In this document: positions 1 to 6,698 of the stretch, one piece after another
Layout of the letters: the number at the start of each line of letters is the position of its first letter
How positions within the stretch are numbered: the stretch's first letter is position 1
Origin: Cytophagales bacterium
Lineage (GTDB): Bacteria; Bacteroidota; Bacteroidia; Cytophagales; Cyclobacteriaceae
Reading direction: 5' to 3'
Assembly (NCBI GenBank): GCA_003504855.1
Contig: DNZD01000307.1
Location: 1-12,575 of the forward strand
Length of the DNA stretch: 12,575 nucleotides
The notes under the pieces: model-generated
What the model was told of the DNA's origin: nothing
The model's input: only the letters and a program-made list of their open reading frames with translations
The model's database searches: none
Position numbers and translations under genes: made by a program

Positions 1-996
1 GGGCCTGCCGAGGTAAGGCTGCGACAACCGGGCTGTGCGTTCAGAGATGGAGCCGTCACACGTCATCTTCATGGCACCGACACGCACCCACTCATTGCCC
101 ATGCCGGTCCGAATACCCGCATCGATCATCTTGCTGATATGGGTGAACCCAATGAGGCAGTATACCCGAAGGCCCAGGTCTCCGTTTTCATGTGCATCCT
201 GATAGGCCCGAAGGTATTCGGGTGAACCGTAGGCATCATGCACGGAAGTGACACCCGTCTTTGTCATCATCTTTGAAATCAACTTCACTCCTTCGCGCAG
301 GTCATTGCGGGTGTAGGCATAAGGGATCACTTTCTCAAATGCATCACAGGCACTTTCCTTCACGCGCCCCGTCATCTTCTTCGACGCGGGGTCGCGATCG
401 AACATGCCGCCGGAAGGGTCCGGTGTTTCATGGGTAACGCCCGCGAGCTTCATCGCCAGCGTATTGACATACATGGTGTGCCCGCCGCGGTGCGAAATGC
501 GTACCGGGTGCTCTGGCGCACAGGCGTCCAGGTCGGCGATGGTAAGAAAGCGACCCTCCGCAGTTTTGGTATCATCGTATTTGAAGCCCAGCACCCAACT
601 TCCCTTTGGGGTATTCGCGGCACGATCGCGGATTGCATCCTGAATGGCCTTGATGGAACGCAGGTCACAGTCTACTTCACGTAAATGATTCAATCCGGAA
701 CTGCCTGGATGTGAATGGGCATCGATAAATCCGGGCAATACGGTCTTGCCGCCCAAATCGATTTTCCGGGTCCGGCCAGTAACAAGATTTTTTATTTCAT
801 CATTGGTACCTACCGCTATGAATTTCCCATCCGCAATGGCAACCGCCTGGGCACTGGGTGTATTGCCCATGGTGACAATGTTCCCGTTCAGCAGAACCAG
901 GTCGGCTTCGCGTGTCGCGAATGCGGGTGCTACCGAAAGAGTGGCCAGGGTTCCGAGGAACTGCCGGCGCGATTGGGGGATGGCGTGGTCAAACAT
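1..996 (-). CDS. Tat-exported YtcJ-like amidohydrolase (family 3), C-terminus missing
   Basis: The frame is open from the ATG at 996 to the window edge, giving 332 N-terminal residues of a protein that is usually well over 500. Residues 9-14 (SRRQFL) followed by a hydrophobic stretch ending in APAFA form a Tat signal peptide, so a folded, metal-loaded enzyme is probably exported. The mature part begins with the small beta-sandwich typical of amidohydrolases (ADLVLLNGNIVTM, 31-43). It then shows LPGFIDAHSH (87-96) with the HxH metal motif, the GGHTMYVNTLAM block (171-182) and the GAMKMTCDGSISERTA block (307-322), all characteristic of YtcJ-type enzymes. Substrates of this family are mostly unknown; hydrolysis of an amide or cyclic amide is inferred. 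An in-frame GTG eight codons upstream (1018-1020) is possible, but the ATG places the twin arginine at a normal distance. The gene is divergent from the flavoenzyme at 1119. Confidence 0.9.
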   Translation of the reverse strand, partial: MFDHAIPQSRRQFLGTLATLSVAPAFATREADLVLLNGNIVTMGNTPSAQAVAIADGKFIAVGTNDEIKNLVTGRTRKIDLGGKTVLPGFIDAHSHPGSSGLNHLREVDCDLRSIKAIQDAIRDRAANTPKGSWVLGFKYDDTKTAEGRFLTIADLDACAPEHPVRISHRGGHTMYVNTLAMKLAGVTHETPDPSGGMFDRDPASKKMTGRVKESACDAFEKVIPYAYTRNDLREGVKLISKMMTKTGVTSVHDAYGSPEYLRAYQDAHENGDLGLRVYCLIGFTHISKMIDAGIRTGMGNEWVRVGAMKMTCDGSISERTARLSQPYLGRP

Positions 997-1048
997 TTTG
1001 GTGGGGTTGAAAGGCTGCACCCTGTTACAATCCGATGCATACCTAATT

Positions 1049-1056
1049 CCAATATA
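1049..1056 (-). promoter_or_regulatory. Possible -7 box for the amidohydrolase gene
   Basis: Read on the minus strand this is TATATTGG, one base off the Bacteroidota -7 consensus TAnnTTTG, and it lies about 55 bases upstream of the ATG at 996. A CTTGG about 20 bases further upstream is only a weak match to the -33 TTTG element. The 122-base divergent gap (997-1118) holds nothing else that I recognise. I found no comparable box for the plus-strand gene at 1119. Confidence 0.2.
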
Positions 1057-1118
1057 AGGTTTACACCGGGCACCACCAAGGGCTTCCCCACCCTCGGAAA
1101 TAGTATTATCTTACTTTC

Positions 1119-2378
1119 ATGAAACGCAGAAAATTTCTGGCTACGGCCACGGCCGCTGTAGGGCTTCCTTTGCTAACCACCAACCAATCCAACGCTCAAC
1201 TAGAATCTCTTTCGCCTATGTCTCCTGCCAATTCTCATTTTGACGCCATCGTGCTTGGTGTCGGTTCTATGGGTTCTGCCACCGTATGGCAACTGGCCCA
1301 GCGCGGACACCGCGTACTCGGCATCGAACAATTTGATATTTCCCATGACCAGGGTTCGCATGCCGGTCAAAGCCGCATCATCCGCCAATCCTACTTTGAG
1401 CATCCGGATTATGTGCCACTGCTGCAACGTTCTTACAGCAACCTCGCCGCGTTTGAAAAAGAAACAGGCGCAAAGATTTTTCATAAAGCTGGCGTGCTCT
1501 ACTTCGGTAAGCGAGGCAACGAACTGACCGCTGGTGTGGAGAAGTCGGCAAACATCTACAAACTTCCCATCCAAAAACCCGGACATCAGGAGGCGGCAAG
1601 GCAATTTCCATCCTTCGCTATCCCCGCTGATTTCGATATCATCTTTGAACCAGATGCGGGATTCATGACACCAGAGCGCACCATACTTACCTACACCGAA
1701 GAGGCCATCCGCCTGGGCGCTACCATTCAAACCAAAGAATCGGTACAGTCGTGGAAACAGGAAGGCAACCTGATAAGGGTCATTACTGACAAGGGTGAGT
1801 ACACAGCAGACAAACTCATCATAACTGCCGGAGGCTGGGCGCCGCACCTGATACCCCAACTGAAACAGGAGTTGACGGTGACCAAGCAAATGATCATGTG
1901 GGTGAATCCCAAATCCTGGAAGCCTTTTGCCTATGGCAACTTCCCGTGCTGGATCATGGAAGATCCGGAACGCGGGTCATACTATGGATTTCCGATTGTG
2001 CCCACGAAAGAATTTGGCGGTCCGCTCGGATTGAAACTCGCCCACCATCAGCATGGTGAGGTGACAGATGCCAGGAATGTGAACCGGGCCGTAACCCCCG
2101 GAACCGAAGAAGACCTGATGTCTATTCTTAGAAAGTATATCCCGGAAGCGGTGGGCTCCATCCTCAGCCTCAAGAGCTGTCTCTACACCAATAGCAAGGA
2201 CCAAAACTTTATTATCGATTACCTCCCCGGCTCGGATAAACGAGTGACCATCGCCACCGGCTTCAGCGGACATGGTTTTAAGTTTGTTCCCGTGGTCGGT
2301 GAGATTCTTGCAGATCTTGCGATGAAGGGGAAGACGGAGTTGCCGATCGGGTTTCTTGGAATTAACAGAATTAAGTAA
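1119..2378 (+). CDS. Tat-exported monomeric sarcosine oxidase / N-methyl-L-tryptophan oxidase-type FAD enzyme
   Basis: This 419-residue protein belongs to the DAO/MSOX flavoprotein family, whose members oxidise N-methyl (or similar secondary) amino acids to imines with release of H2O2. It opens with a Tat signal (KRRKFL at 2-7, hydrophobic core, SNA before a likely cleavage at residue 26), about 35 residues longer than cytoplasmic MSOX. GVGSMGS (47-53) is the FAD Rossmann loop. Aligned by eye with Bacillus MSOX, the active-site residues Arg49, Arg52, Tyr254, Lys265 and His269 correspond to R86, R89, Y288, K306 and H310. The cysteine that covalently binds FAD (Cys315) corresponds to C354 in KSCLYTN. 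GFSGHGFKFVP (381-391) is the C-terminal flavin motif. MSOX His45 appears to be Ala82 here (SHAGQSRIIR). Covalent FAD fits export by Tat, which carries folded proteins. The exact substrate cannot be read from sequence. Confidence 0.9.
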   Translation: MKRRKFLATATAAVGLPLLTTNQSNAQLESLSPMSPANSHFDAIVLGVGSMGSATVWQLAQRGHRVLGIEQFDISHDQGSHAGQSRIIRQSYFEHPDYVPLLQRSYSNLAAFEKETGAKIFHKAGVLYFGKRGNELTAGVEKSANIYKLPIQKPGHQEAARQFPSFAIPADFDIIFEPDAGFMTPERTILTYTEEAIRLGATIQTKESVQSWKQEGNLIRVITDKGEYTADKLIITAGGWAPHLIPQLKQELTVTKQMIMWVNPKSWKPFAYGNFPCWIMEDPERGSYYGFPIVPTKEFGGPLGLKLAHHQHGEVTDARNVNRAVTPGTEEDLMSILRKYIPEAVGSILSLKSCLYTNSKDQNFIIDYLPGSDKRVTIATGFSGHGFKFVPVVGEILADLAMKGKTELPIGFLGINRIK

Positions 2379-2425
2379 GTGGTAAGTGGTAAGTGGTAAG
2401 TAGAAGTTGGAAGTTGGAAGTTGAG
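2377..2425 (+). repeat. Tandem heptamer array, AAGTGGT then AGTTGGA type
   Basis: Seven consecutive 7-base units start on the last two bases of the flavoenzyme stop codon. Three are exact AAGTGGT (2377-2397), then comes AAGTAGA, two exact AGTTGGA (2405-2418) and AGTTGAG. The units drift stepwise from one sequence to the next, as expected for slippage followed by point mutation. There is no spacer, dyad symmetry or coding frame. Confidence 0.9.
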
Positions 2426-2451
2426 TGAAATGAAAGAGTATACCTAAAAAT

Positions 2452-2507
2452 CTAAGATCTAAGTTTTAAGCCCTAAGATCTAAGTTCTAAGCCCTAAGTT
2501 CTAAGTC
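2452..2507 (+). repeat. Tandem heptamer array, consensus CTAAGNN, with 21-bp higher-order period
   Basis: Eight 7-base units of the form CTAAGNN (one begins TTAAG) run without interruption. Their last two bases read AT, TT, CC, AT, TT, CC, TT, TC, so three heptamers form a 21-base superunit that occurs twice and then decays. The array ends 18 bases before the ATG of the deacylase gene. Together with the array at 2377 it occupies most of the 147-base gap between the two genes. A degenerate two-unit trace (TTAAGAT CTAATAA) recurs at 4146-4159, just before the next gene. Confidence 0.9.
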
Positions 2508-2525
2508 CCAAACCCATTTCAAACC

Positions 2526-4091
2526 ATGAGAAATCTCCTCCCCCTCCTTCTCCTTGTTGTCCTTTCCTGCTCCTCCCCTTCATATGACATCATCATCAAA
2601 GGAGGAAAGGTATTGGATGGAACCGGTGCAACAGCCATCAAAGCAGATGTCGCCATTCAAAATGGAATGATTGTTAAGATCGGTGACCTGGGTGCTGCGA
2701 AGGCAACCAAAACAATTGACGCCACAGGCCTGATCGTTTCGCCGGGGTTCATTGACTTGCACGCACACATCGAGCCCATCATGTCTTTGCCCGATGCCGA
2801 AAGCAATGTGAGGCAAGGCGTAACCACAGCCGTGGGCGGCCCGGATGGTGGAGGCCCTATGCCCTTCAAACCTTACCTCGATTCGCTCGATAAGTTCAGA
2901 CTGGGGATCAATGTTGCTTACCTAACTGGACACAACGTTATTCGGTATGCGGTAATGAAAAACGACAACCGCAAGCCGACGCCGGAAGAACTGGAGAAAA
3001 TGAAAGCGCTGGTGAAAGATGCCATGGATGCCGGCGCTTTTGGTATCTCTACCGGACTCAAGTACATGCCTGGAACCTTCTCCGAGACATCCGAGGTCAT
3101 CGAACTTTCCAAAGTGGCCGCTGCGCAGGGTGGTTTCTACACCTCCCATTTGCGCGAAGAAGGGCTTGGTCTGATTGCCGGTGTAAAAGAGGCGATCGTG
3201 ATTGGCAAAGAAGCGAGTATTCCCATCGTACTCACGCACCACAAAGCCATTGGCAAACCCATGTGGGGCAAAAGCGTGGTAACCCTGGGACTGGTTGATT
3301 CCGCACGGGCTGCAGGTATCGACGTGATGATGGATCAGTATCCTTACACAGCCAGCAGCACCGGTTTGTCAGTGCTCATTCCCACCTCAGCGATGGCCGG
3401 GTCATCAGCCGATTTCAAAAAACGCATCGAACGCAAGTCCTTCAAGGACAGTGTACTGGCCGGCATCCGTTTTAATTTACTCAATGACCGCGGCAGCGGA
3501 GATCTAAGATTGATTCAGTTTTCAACCGTGGATTGGGATCCATCCCTGAATGGCAAAACTCTTTATGACTATGCCGCGCTTAAGGGTGTAAAACCCGATG
3601 TGGAGAATGGCGCGAAGCTGGTACTTGAAATGGAATTGAAAGGAAGTGCCAGTTGCATTTTTCACGCCATCAATGAAGACGACGTTCAACGCATCATGAA
3701 ACATCCCTTTGCGATGCATGCTTCGGATGGTGAAACGGTGAAGTTTGGTGTCGCCCATCCCCACCCCCGGGCATATGGCACATTCCCCCGCGTGCTCGGT
3801 CATTACGTTCGCGAATTGAAAGTCATACCCCTTGAAGAGGCTATCCGCAAAATGACTGGTTTGCCAGCCCAACGGCTGGGGCTCACAGACAGAGGGTTGA
3901 TCAGGGAAGGATATGTCGCTGACATTACTTTGTTCAACCCCGAAACCGTGATCGACAAAGCGACCTTTGAACAACCCCATCAGTATCCGGAAGGAATTCC
4001 CTATGTTATTGTCAATGGTGTGATCACGGTTTCCGACGGCCAGATGACTAATGAGCGCGGCGGAAAGGTGTTGCGAAAAAAGAGGCAATGA
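2526..4091 (+). CDS. Lipoprotein N-acyl-D-amino-acid deacylase (D-aminoacylase family amidohydrolase)
   Basis: This 521-residue protein is predicted to hydrolyse N-acyl-D-amino acids to the D-amino acid plus a carboxylate. The N-terminus is a lipoprotein signal (hydrophobic run to VLSC, lipid on Cys15), which places it at the periplasmic face of the inner or outer membrane. An amidohydrolase beta-sandwich (20-70) leads into SPGFIDLHAH (72-81) with the HxH metal motif. TGHNVIRYA (134-142), SHLREEG (207-213; metal His208), LTHHKAIGKPMWGKS (236-250; metal His238 or His239), DQYPYTASSTG (270-280) and HASDGE (398-403; Asp401 as catalytic or metal Asp) are the family blocks. The tail GLIREGYVADITLFNPETV is the usual closing strand of the beta-sandwich. 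Length is normal for the family. The block GVTTAVGGPDGG (98-109) carries Asp107 where classical D-aminoacylase has the metal-ligand Cys. The gene is codirectional with the flavoenzyme but separated from it by repeat arrays. Confidence 0.92.
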   Translation: MRNLLPLLLLVVLSCSSPSYDIIIKGGKVLDGTGATAIKADVAIQNGMIVKIGDLGAAKATKTIDATGLIVSPGFIDLHAHIEPIMSLPDAESNVRQGVTTAVGGPDGGGPMPFKPYLDSLDKFRLGINVAYLTGHNVIRYAVMKNDNRKPTPEELEKMKALVKDAMDAGAFGISTGLKYMPGTFSETSEVIELSKVAAAQGGFYTSHLREEGLGLIAGVKEAIVIGKEASIPIVLTHHKAIGKPMWGKSVVTLGLVDSARAAGIDVMMDQYPYTASSTGLSVLIPTSAMAGSSADFKKRIERKSFKDSVLAGIRFNLLNDRGSGDLRLIQFSTVDWDPSLNGKTLYDYAALKGVKPDVENGAKLVLEMELKGSASCIFHAINEDDVQRIMKHPFAMHASDGETVKFGVAHPHPRAYGTFPRVLGHYVRELKVIPLEEAIRKMTGLPAQRLGLTDRGLIREGYVADITLFNPETVIDKATFEQPHQYPEGIPYVIVNGVITVSDGQMTNERGGKVLRKKRQ

Positions 4092-4114
4092 TATTTGTGA
4101 TAACCACGGTGGCT

Positions 4115-4137
4115 GGACCGGATTTGCAATCCGGTCC
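4115..4137. repeat. Perfect inverted repeat, 10-bp stem with 3-nt loop (terminator or REP-like palindrome)
   Basis: GGACCGGATT at 4115-4124 is followed by the loop TGC and the exact reverse complement AATCCGGTCC at 4128-4137. It starts 24 bases after the deacylase stop. There is no T-run after the stem (TTACGAGTTT follows), so it is not a standard intrinsic terminator in either orientation. It could act as an mRNA 3'-end stabiliser or be a dispersed REP-like palindrome. A shorter palindrome, CCACGGTGG (4104-4112), sits just upstream. Confidence 0.7.
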
Positions 4138-4165
4138 TTACGAGTTTAAGATCTAATAAGGAACC

Positions 4166-4570
4166 ATGCCTAAATCATCAGATACACAACAGGTGACCGA
4201 CCACATTGCACAGCTTGATCCCCACCTTAGCAAGGTTATCACGTATTTGCGCAAGGTGATCCTGAGCACGGACAAGATCATTGGCGAGCGCATCAAGTGG
4301 AATAACCCCAGTTTCTATTATACCGGAGAAATGAAAGTCTTTGATCCGAAGGAATACAAGCGCGAACTCATCGTAATGAACCTTCACAAGGGACGCATTA
4401 TGCTCGTATTTCCATCAGGTGCTAAGGTGAAGGACACATCCGGCTTACTGACCGGCGACTACAAGGATGGAAGGAGGCTCGTGGTGTTTGCTGACCTGGA
4501 TGATGTGAAGTCGAAGGAAAAGCAATTGAAGAAAGTGATCAAGGACTGGATCAGCCTGATCGATGAATAA
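4166..4570 (+). CDS. DUF1801 domain protein (YdhG/iron-chaperone-like fold)
   Basis: This 134-residue soluble protein has no signal or membrane segment. The pattern of an N-terminal helical pair (DHIAQLDPHLSKVITYLRKVIL, about 12-33), then IKWNNPSFYYTGEM (43-56), a beta-hairpin (ELIVMNLHKGRIMLVFPSG, about 67-85) and a C-terminal helix rich in Lys (115-133) matches the DUF1801 family, which shares the fold of frataxin-like 'iron chaperone' proteins. The biochemical role is not established for the family. AAGGAACC ends just before the ATG and may serve as a weak ribosome binding site. The hairpin at 4115 separates it from the deacylase gene, so it may be a separate transcript. I have no sequence-based reason to link it to its neighbours. 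Confidence 0.85.
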   Translation: MPKSSDTQQVTDHIAQLDPHLSKVITYLRKVILSTDKIIGERIKWNNPSFYYTGEMKVFDPKEYKRELIVMNLHKGRIMLVFPSGAKVKDTSGLLTGDYKDGRRLVVFADLDDVKSKEKQLKKVIKDWISLIDE

Positions 4571-4585
4571 TCCAGCTGTGAGCTA

Positions 4586-4627
4586 ATTAATCGGCCGTTT
4601 GATCGGATTTCCCATCTGGCCATTAAT
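4586..4627. repeat. Imperfect inverted repeat, possible 3'-end structure
   Basis: ATTAAT-C-GGCC (4586-4596) can pair with GGCC-ATTAAT (4618-4627), leaving one bulged C and a 21-base loop. It begins 15 bases after the DUF1801 stop. The loop is long and there is no T-run, so terminator function is only a guess. The rest of the 117-base gap to the next gene shows no clear promoter. Confidence 0.3.
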
Positions 4628-4687
4628 CACTCGATAGTCACGTAACAATTCCGCCAACTTATCCGTCTATGGCGTAAACCCCATTCC

Positions 4688-5344
4688 ATGCTTTCCACTT
4701 CCACTATTCGAATTGTTGCCGTGATGCTGCTGGTCACCGAGGTACTCGGCGCGCTGTTCAATCAATACTTTGTCGGGCCGGTGATCTTTGCAAAAGACTT
4801 CCTGACCAGTGCTGCCTCCAACGATTCCAGAATCATCACCGGAGTTTTGTTGTCCGTAGTGGACGGAATAACAGGCCTGTCCATCGCTATTCTCCTCTGG
4901 CCTTTGTTCAAAACAACCAACCGGTTCGTGGCTGCGCTCTACATTGGCCTCTCCTTAATCGGTTTTGTGACCGTCCTGATCGATGATGTTGCCGTACTGA
5001 CGATCCTTGGACTCAGTCGCGAATATGTGAAGACATCCGATTCAGCCTTGCAATCGCTAAGTGTTGTGTTTTTTCAAACAAGGTGGTGGACGCATTACAT
5101 TACTCTGCTGATGGCAGGCCCGTCGTTCACGGCGCTTAATGTACTCCTGTTTCAATCACGACTGGTGCCGCGATTCATTTCCGTTTGGGGTATTATCGGC
5201 GCCGGATTGCTGATGATAGAAATCGTATTATCGATGTATGGCAAACCCACCAACATGTTGATGCTAATGCCGTTTGGATTGCAGCAATTGGTATTGATCG
5301 TTTGGTTGCTGATCCGACCCGCAAGCAATTCGGCAGTTAGATAA
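4688..5344 (+). CDS. DUF4386 family integral membrane protein
   Basis: This 218-residue, very hydrophobic protein has about six predicted membrane helices (roughly 7-29, 48-71, 79-108, 136-155, 161-182, 190-209). The order of segments resembles the DUF4386 family: a first helix ending GALFNQY, the SVVDGITGLSIAILLWPLFK block (56-75), an acidic turn at DD (99-100), the RWWTHYITLLMAGPS block (132-146), and a last helix followed by a short basic tail. No function is known for the family. There is no recognisable ribosome binding site before the ATG at 4688. The gene converges on the GH172 gene, and the octamer arrays fill the gap between their 3' ends. Confidence 0.85.
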   Translation: MLSTSTIRIVAVMLLVTEVLGALFNQYFVGPVIFAKDFLTSAASNDSRIITGVLLSVVDGITGLSIAILLWPLFKTTNRFVAALYIGLSLIGFVTVLIDDVAVLTILGLSREYVKTSDSALQSLSVVFFQTRWWTHYITLLMAGPSFTALNVLLFQSRLVPRFISVWGIIGAGLLMIEIVLSMYGKPTNMLMLMPFGLQQLVLIVWLLIRPASNSAVR

Positions 5345-5358
5345 GCGAGGGTCAATTT

Positions 5359-5510
5359 GGTTTAGTTCTACCGGATTTAAACCACCAAACTCACGCCACT
5401 TCAAATTTTCAAATCTTCCAATTTTAAATTACAGGCTTTAGTTCTCGCCATCTTCAAATCATTCAAATTTTCAAATCTTCAAATCTTCAAATTCCCGGTC
5501 TTAGTTCACC
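5359..5510. repeat. Octamer arrays (TTCAAATY) interleaved with three TTTAGTTC-type motifs between convergent genes
   Basis: Two octamer blocks are present. The first (5400-5431) reads TTCAAATT, TTCAAATC, TTCCAATT, TTAAATTA. The second (5453-5493) reads TTCAAATC, a single A, then TTCAAATT, TTCAAATC, TTCAAATC, TTCAAATT. A separate motif recurs three times: GGTTTAGTTCTACC (from 5359), GGCTTTAGTTCTCGCC (from 5434) and GGTCTTAGTTCACC (from 5497). It brackets the octamer blocks at offsets of 75 and 63 bases, so the whole is a composite repeat. The last copy includes the TTA that is the stop codon of the minus-strand gene. Apart from this the 156-base gap (5345-5500) is empty. Confidence 0.8.
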
Positions 5511-6658
5511 TCCAACTCATCTTTCGCCGGCAATTTCGGAAACGGAGCATGCGGCTCGGTCTGATACCAATATACCACGCTTGCAATATCTGATTGTTGC
5601 GGAAGGTATCTTCCATCATAACGCCACCCCAGATCCTGAATGGTCACTTTGAGGTCCGAATCAAACCGGATCGGGTCCGTGATATGCCAGCGATACATCC
5701 CAAAGCGCTGCATCACCTGATAATGTCCATCACCGCGGATTACCTGATGAAGGCCGGCATACGGCGTACAGAATTCGGTGTAGTGTGATTCCTCCACCCC
5801 GGCACTATTCTTTTTGTTTGTGTCAAAATCATAACTGCCGCAGAAGTAATCTTCTGTGCCCGTGCCATTGATGGTGGGATATTCTTTATCACCATCCATG
5901 AAGAACTTAATCTCCCCTTCACCCCACCAGCCATTATTGTGCACACCCCAGGCCATGTAAGTACCCACATATTGCCCTTTGCCTTTGATGTTATCGACCA
6001 GGGTATACACATCCTTGTACTTCACCGGATTGGTACGGCGGAACTGTGCATGGAAATAGGCCGCATCATCAGGAACCTTGGTCAGCGTGTAATCCACCTG
6101 ATAGAACATCCGCACCTTTTCGTGATCGAGGTTTTCGAGGGTGATCCTGCATTTCTTCCGGAACGGCATTACCCAATAACTATTAAATGCGCTACCCGGA
6201 TTCACACATATGGCCAGTGAATTGAGATGGGCATATTGCTCCCATCCCATGCCAAAGAAGTCCCCCAGCGGGGCCTCCACTGACGGTGTCGGTTCATCAT
6301 CCCAATAAATCCGCAAAATGGAAAACCGCCAATGCCCTGTTGGTGTAAGCCAGATGTGTTGCACAGCGCCAGGTCCGGTAATGTCTGCAAGCACGGCCGT
6401 CTTGCCCGGCTCAATCCATATGTAGGGGCTCACCTTCCAGCCCTGACCTAGGTCCTTCGCATTGCGGGACGCCACTCCTTCCTTATCCATTCCTCCTTTG
6501 CCCTTTTCACCCGTCGGGTTCTCGGCACTGATGGATCTGGATTTTGCATCCGATAACCGGAAGAGATTGCCCATGTTGGTACTCAATCCATTGAATCCGC
6601 CATCCTGGGCGCACAACCTGACGCTGATGAGCATTGCAGCAATAAATAGTGTTTTCAT
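5501..6658 (-). CDS. Exported DUF2961 / GH172-family glycosidase
   Basis: This 385-residue protein has a Sec signal peptide (1-17, cleavage likely at LCA|QDG). Blocks typical of DUF2961 follow in order: SRSISAENPTGEKGKGG (40-56), ITGPGAVQHIWLT (93-105), the short strand RIYWDDEPTPSVEAPLGDFF (116-135), the jelly-roll strands to about 250, GEGEIKFFMDGD (246-257), and GTGTEDYF (265-272). DUF2961 is glycoside hydrolase family 172; the characterised member is a difructose-dianhydride-I-forming alpha-D-fructofuranosidase, and other members act on furanose-rich glycans. Glu249 and Glu269 lie in the two blocks that carry the catalytic glutamates of that enzyme; I aligned this by eye. Length is normal for a single-domain member. 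A periplasmic or surface role in furanoside breakdown is inferred. No SusC/SusD pair or other glycan gene is visible nearby. It starts only 37 bases from the plus-strand operon. Confidence 0.88.
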   Translation of the reverse strand: MKTLFIAAMLISVRLCAQDGGFNGLSTNMGNLFRLSDAKSRSISAENPTGEKGKGGMDKEGVASRNAKDLGQGWKVSPYIWIEPGKTAVLADITGPGAVQHIWLTPTGHWRFSILRIYWDDEPTPSVEAPLGDFFGMGWEQYAHLNSLAICVNPGSAFNSYWVMPFRKKCRITLENLDHEKVRMFYQVDYTLTKVPDDAAYFHAQFRRTNPVKYKDVYTLVDNIKGKGQYVGTYMAWGVHNNGWWGEGEIKFFMDGDKEYPTINGTGTEDYFCGSYDFDTNKKNSAGVEESHYTEFCTPYAGLHQVIRGDGHYQVMQRFGMYRWHITDPIRFDSDLKVTIQDLGWRYDGRYLPQQSDIASVVYWYQTEPHAPFPKLPAKDELEVN

Positions 6659-6690
6659 ACAAGGAGGTTAACAGTAAGAAAGTTATGGAT

Positions 6691-6698
6691 TATATTTG
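6691..6698 (+). promoter_or_regulatory. Exact Bacteroidota -7 type box TATATTTG before the TPR-SLOG operon
   Basis: TATATTTG is an exact match to TAnnTTTG. It overlaps the TTG (6696-6698) that is the most upstream possible start of the next gene. No good -33 TTTG is visible 17-23 bases upstream. On the opposite strand TAACTTTC (6685 to 6678) is one base off the same consensus and is well placed for the GH172 gene, so the 37-base divergent gap may hold two overlapping promoters. AAGGAGGT at 6661-6668 looks like a Shine-Dalgarno sequence but is 27 bases from the TTG. Confidence 0.35.

Noticed and set aside
404..1122. Plus-strand open frames opposite the amidohydrolase
   Set aside because: The minus-strand frame carries a Tat signal, the HSH metal motif and family blocks, so these are shadows.
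1200..1889. Long open frame on the minus strand opposite the flavoenzyme
   Set aside because: It lies wholly within a well-supported gene on the other strand and its translation shows no domain or motif.
2377..2507. Possible CRISPR-like array
   Set aside because: The units are 7 bases long, contiguous and without spacers, so this is a simple tandem repeat.
3522..4088. Minus-strand open frame opposite the D-aminoacylase
   Set aside because: Shadow of a conserved coding frame; composition and lack of motifs give no support.
4115..4137. Rho-independent terminator
   Set aside because: The stem is strong, but neither side is followed by a T-run, so I call it only an inverted repeat.
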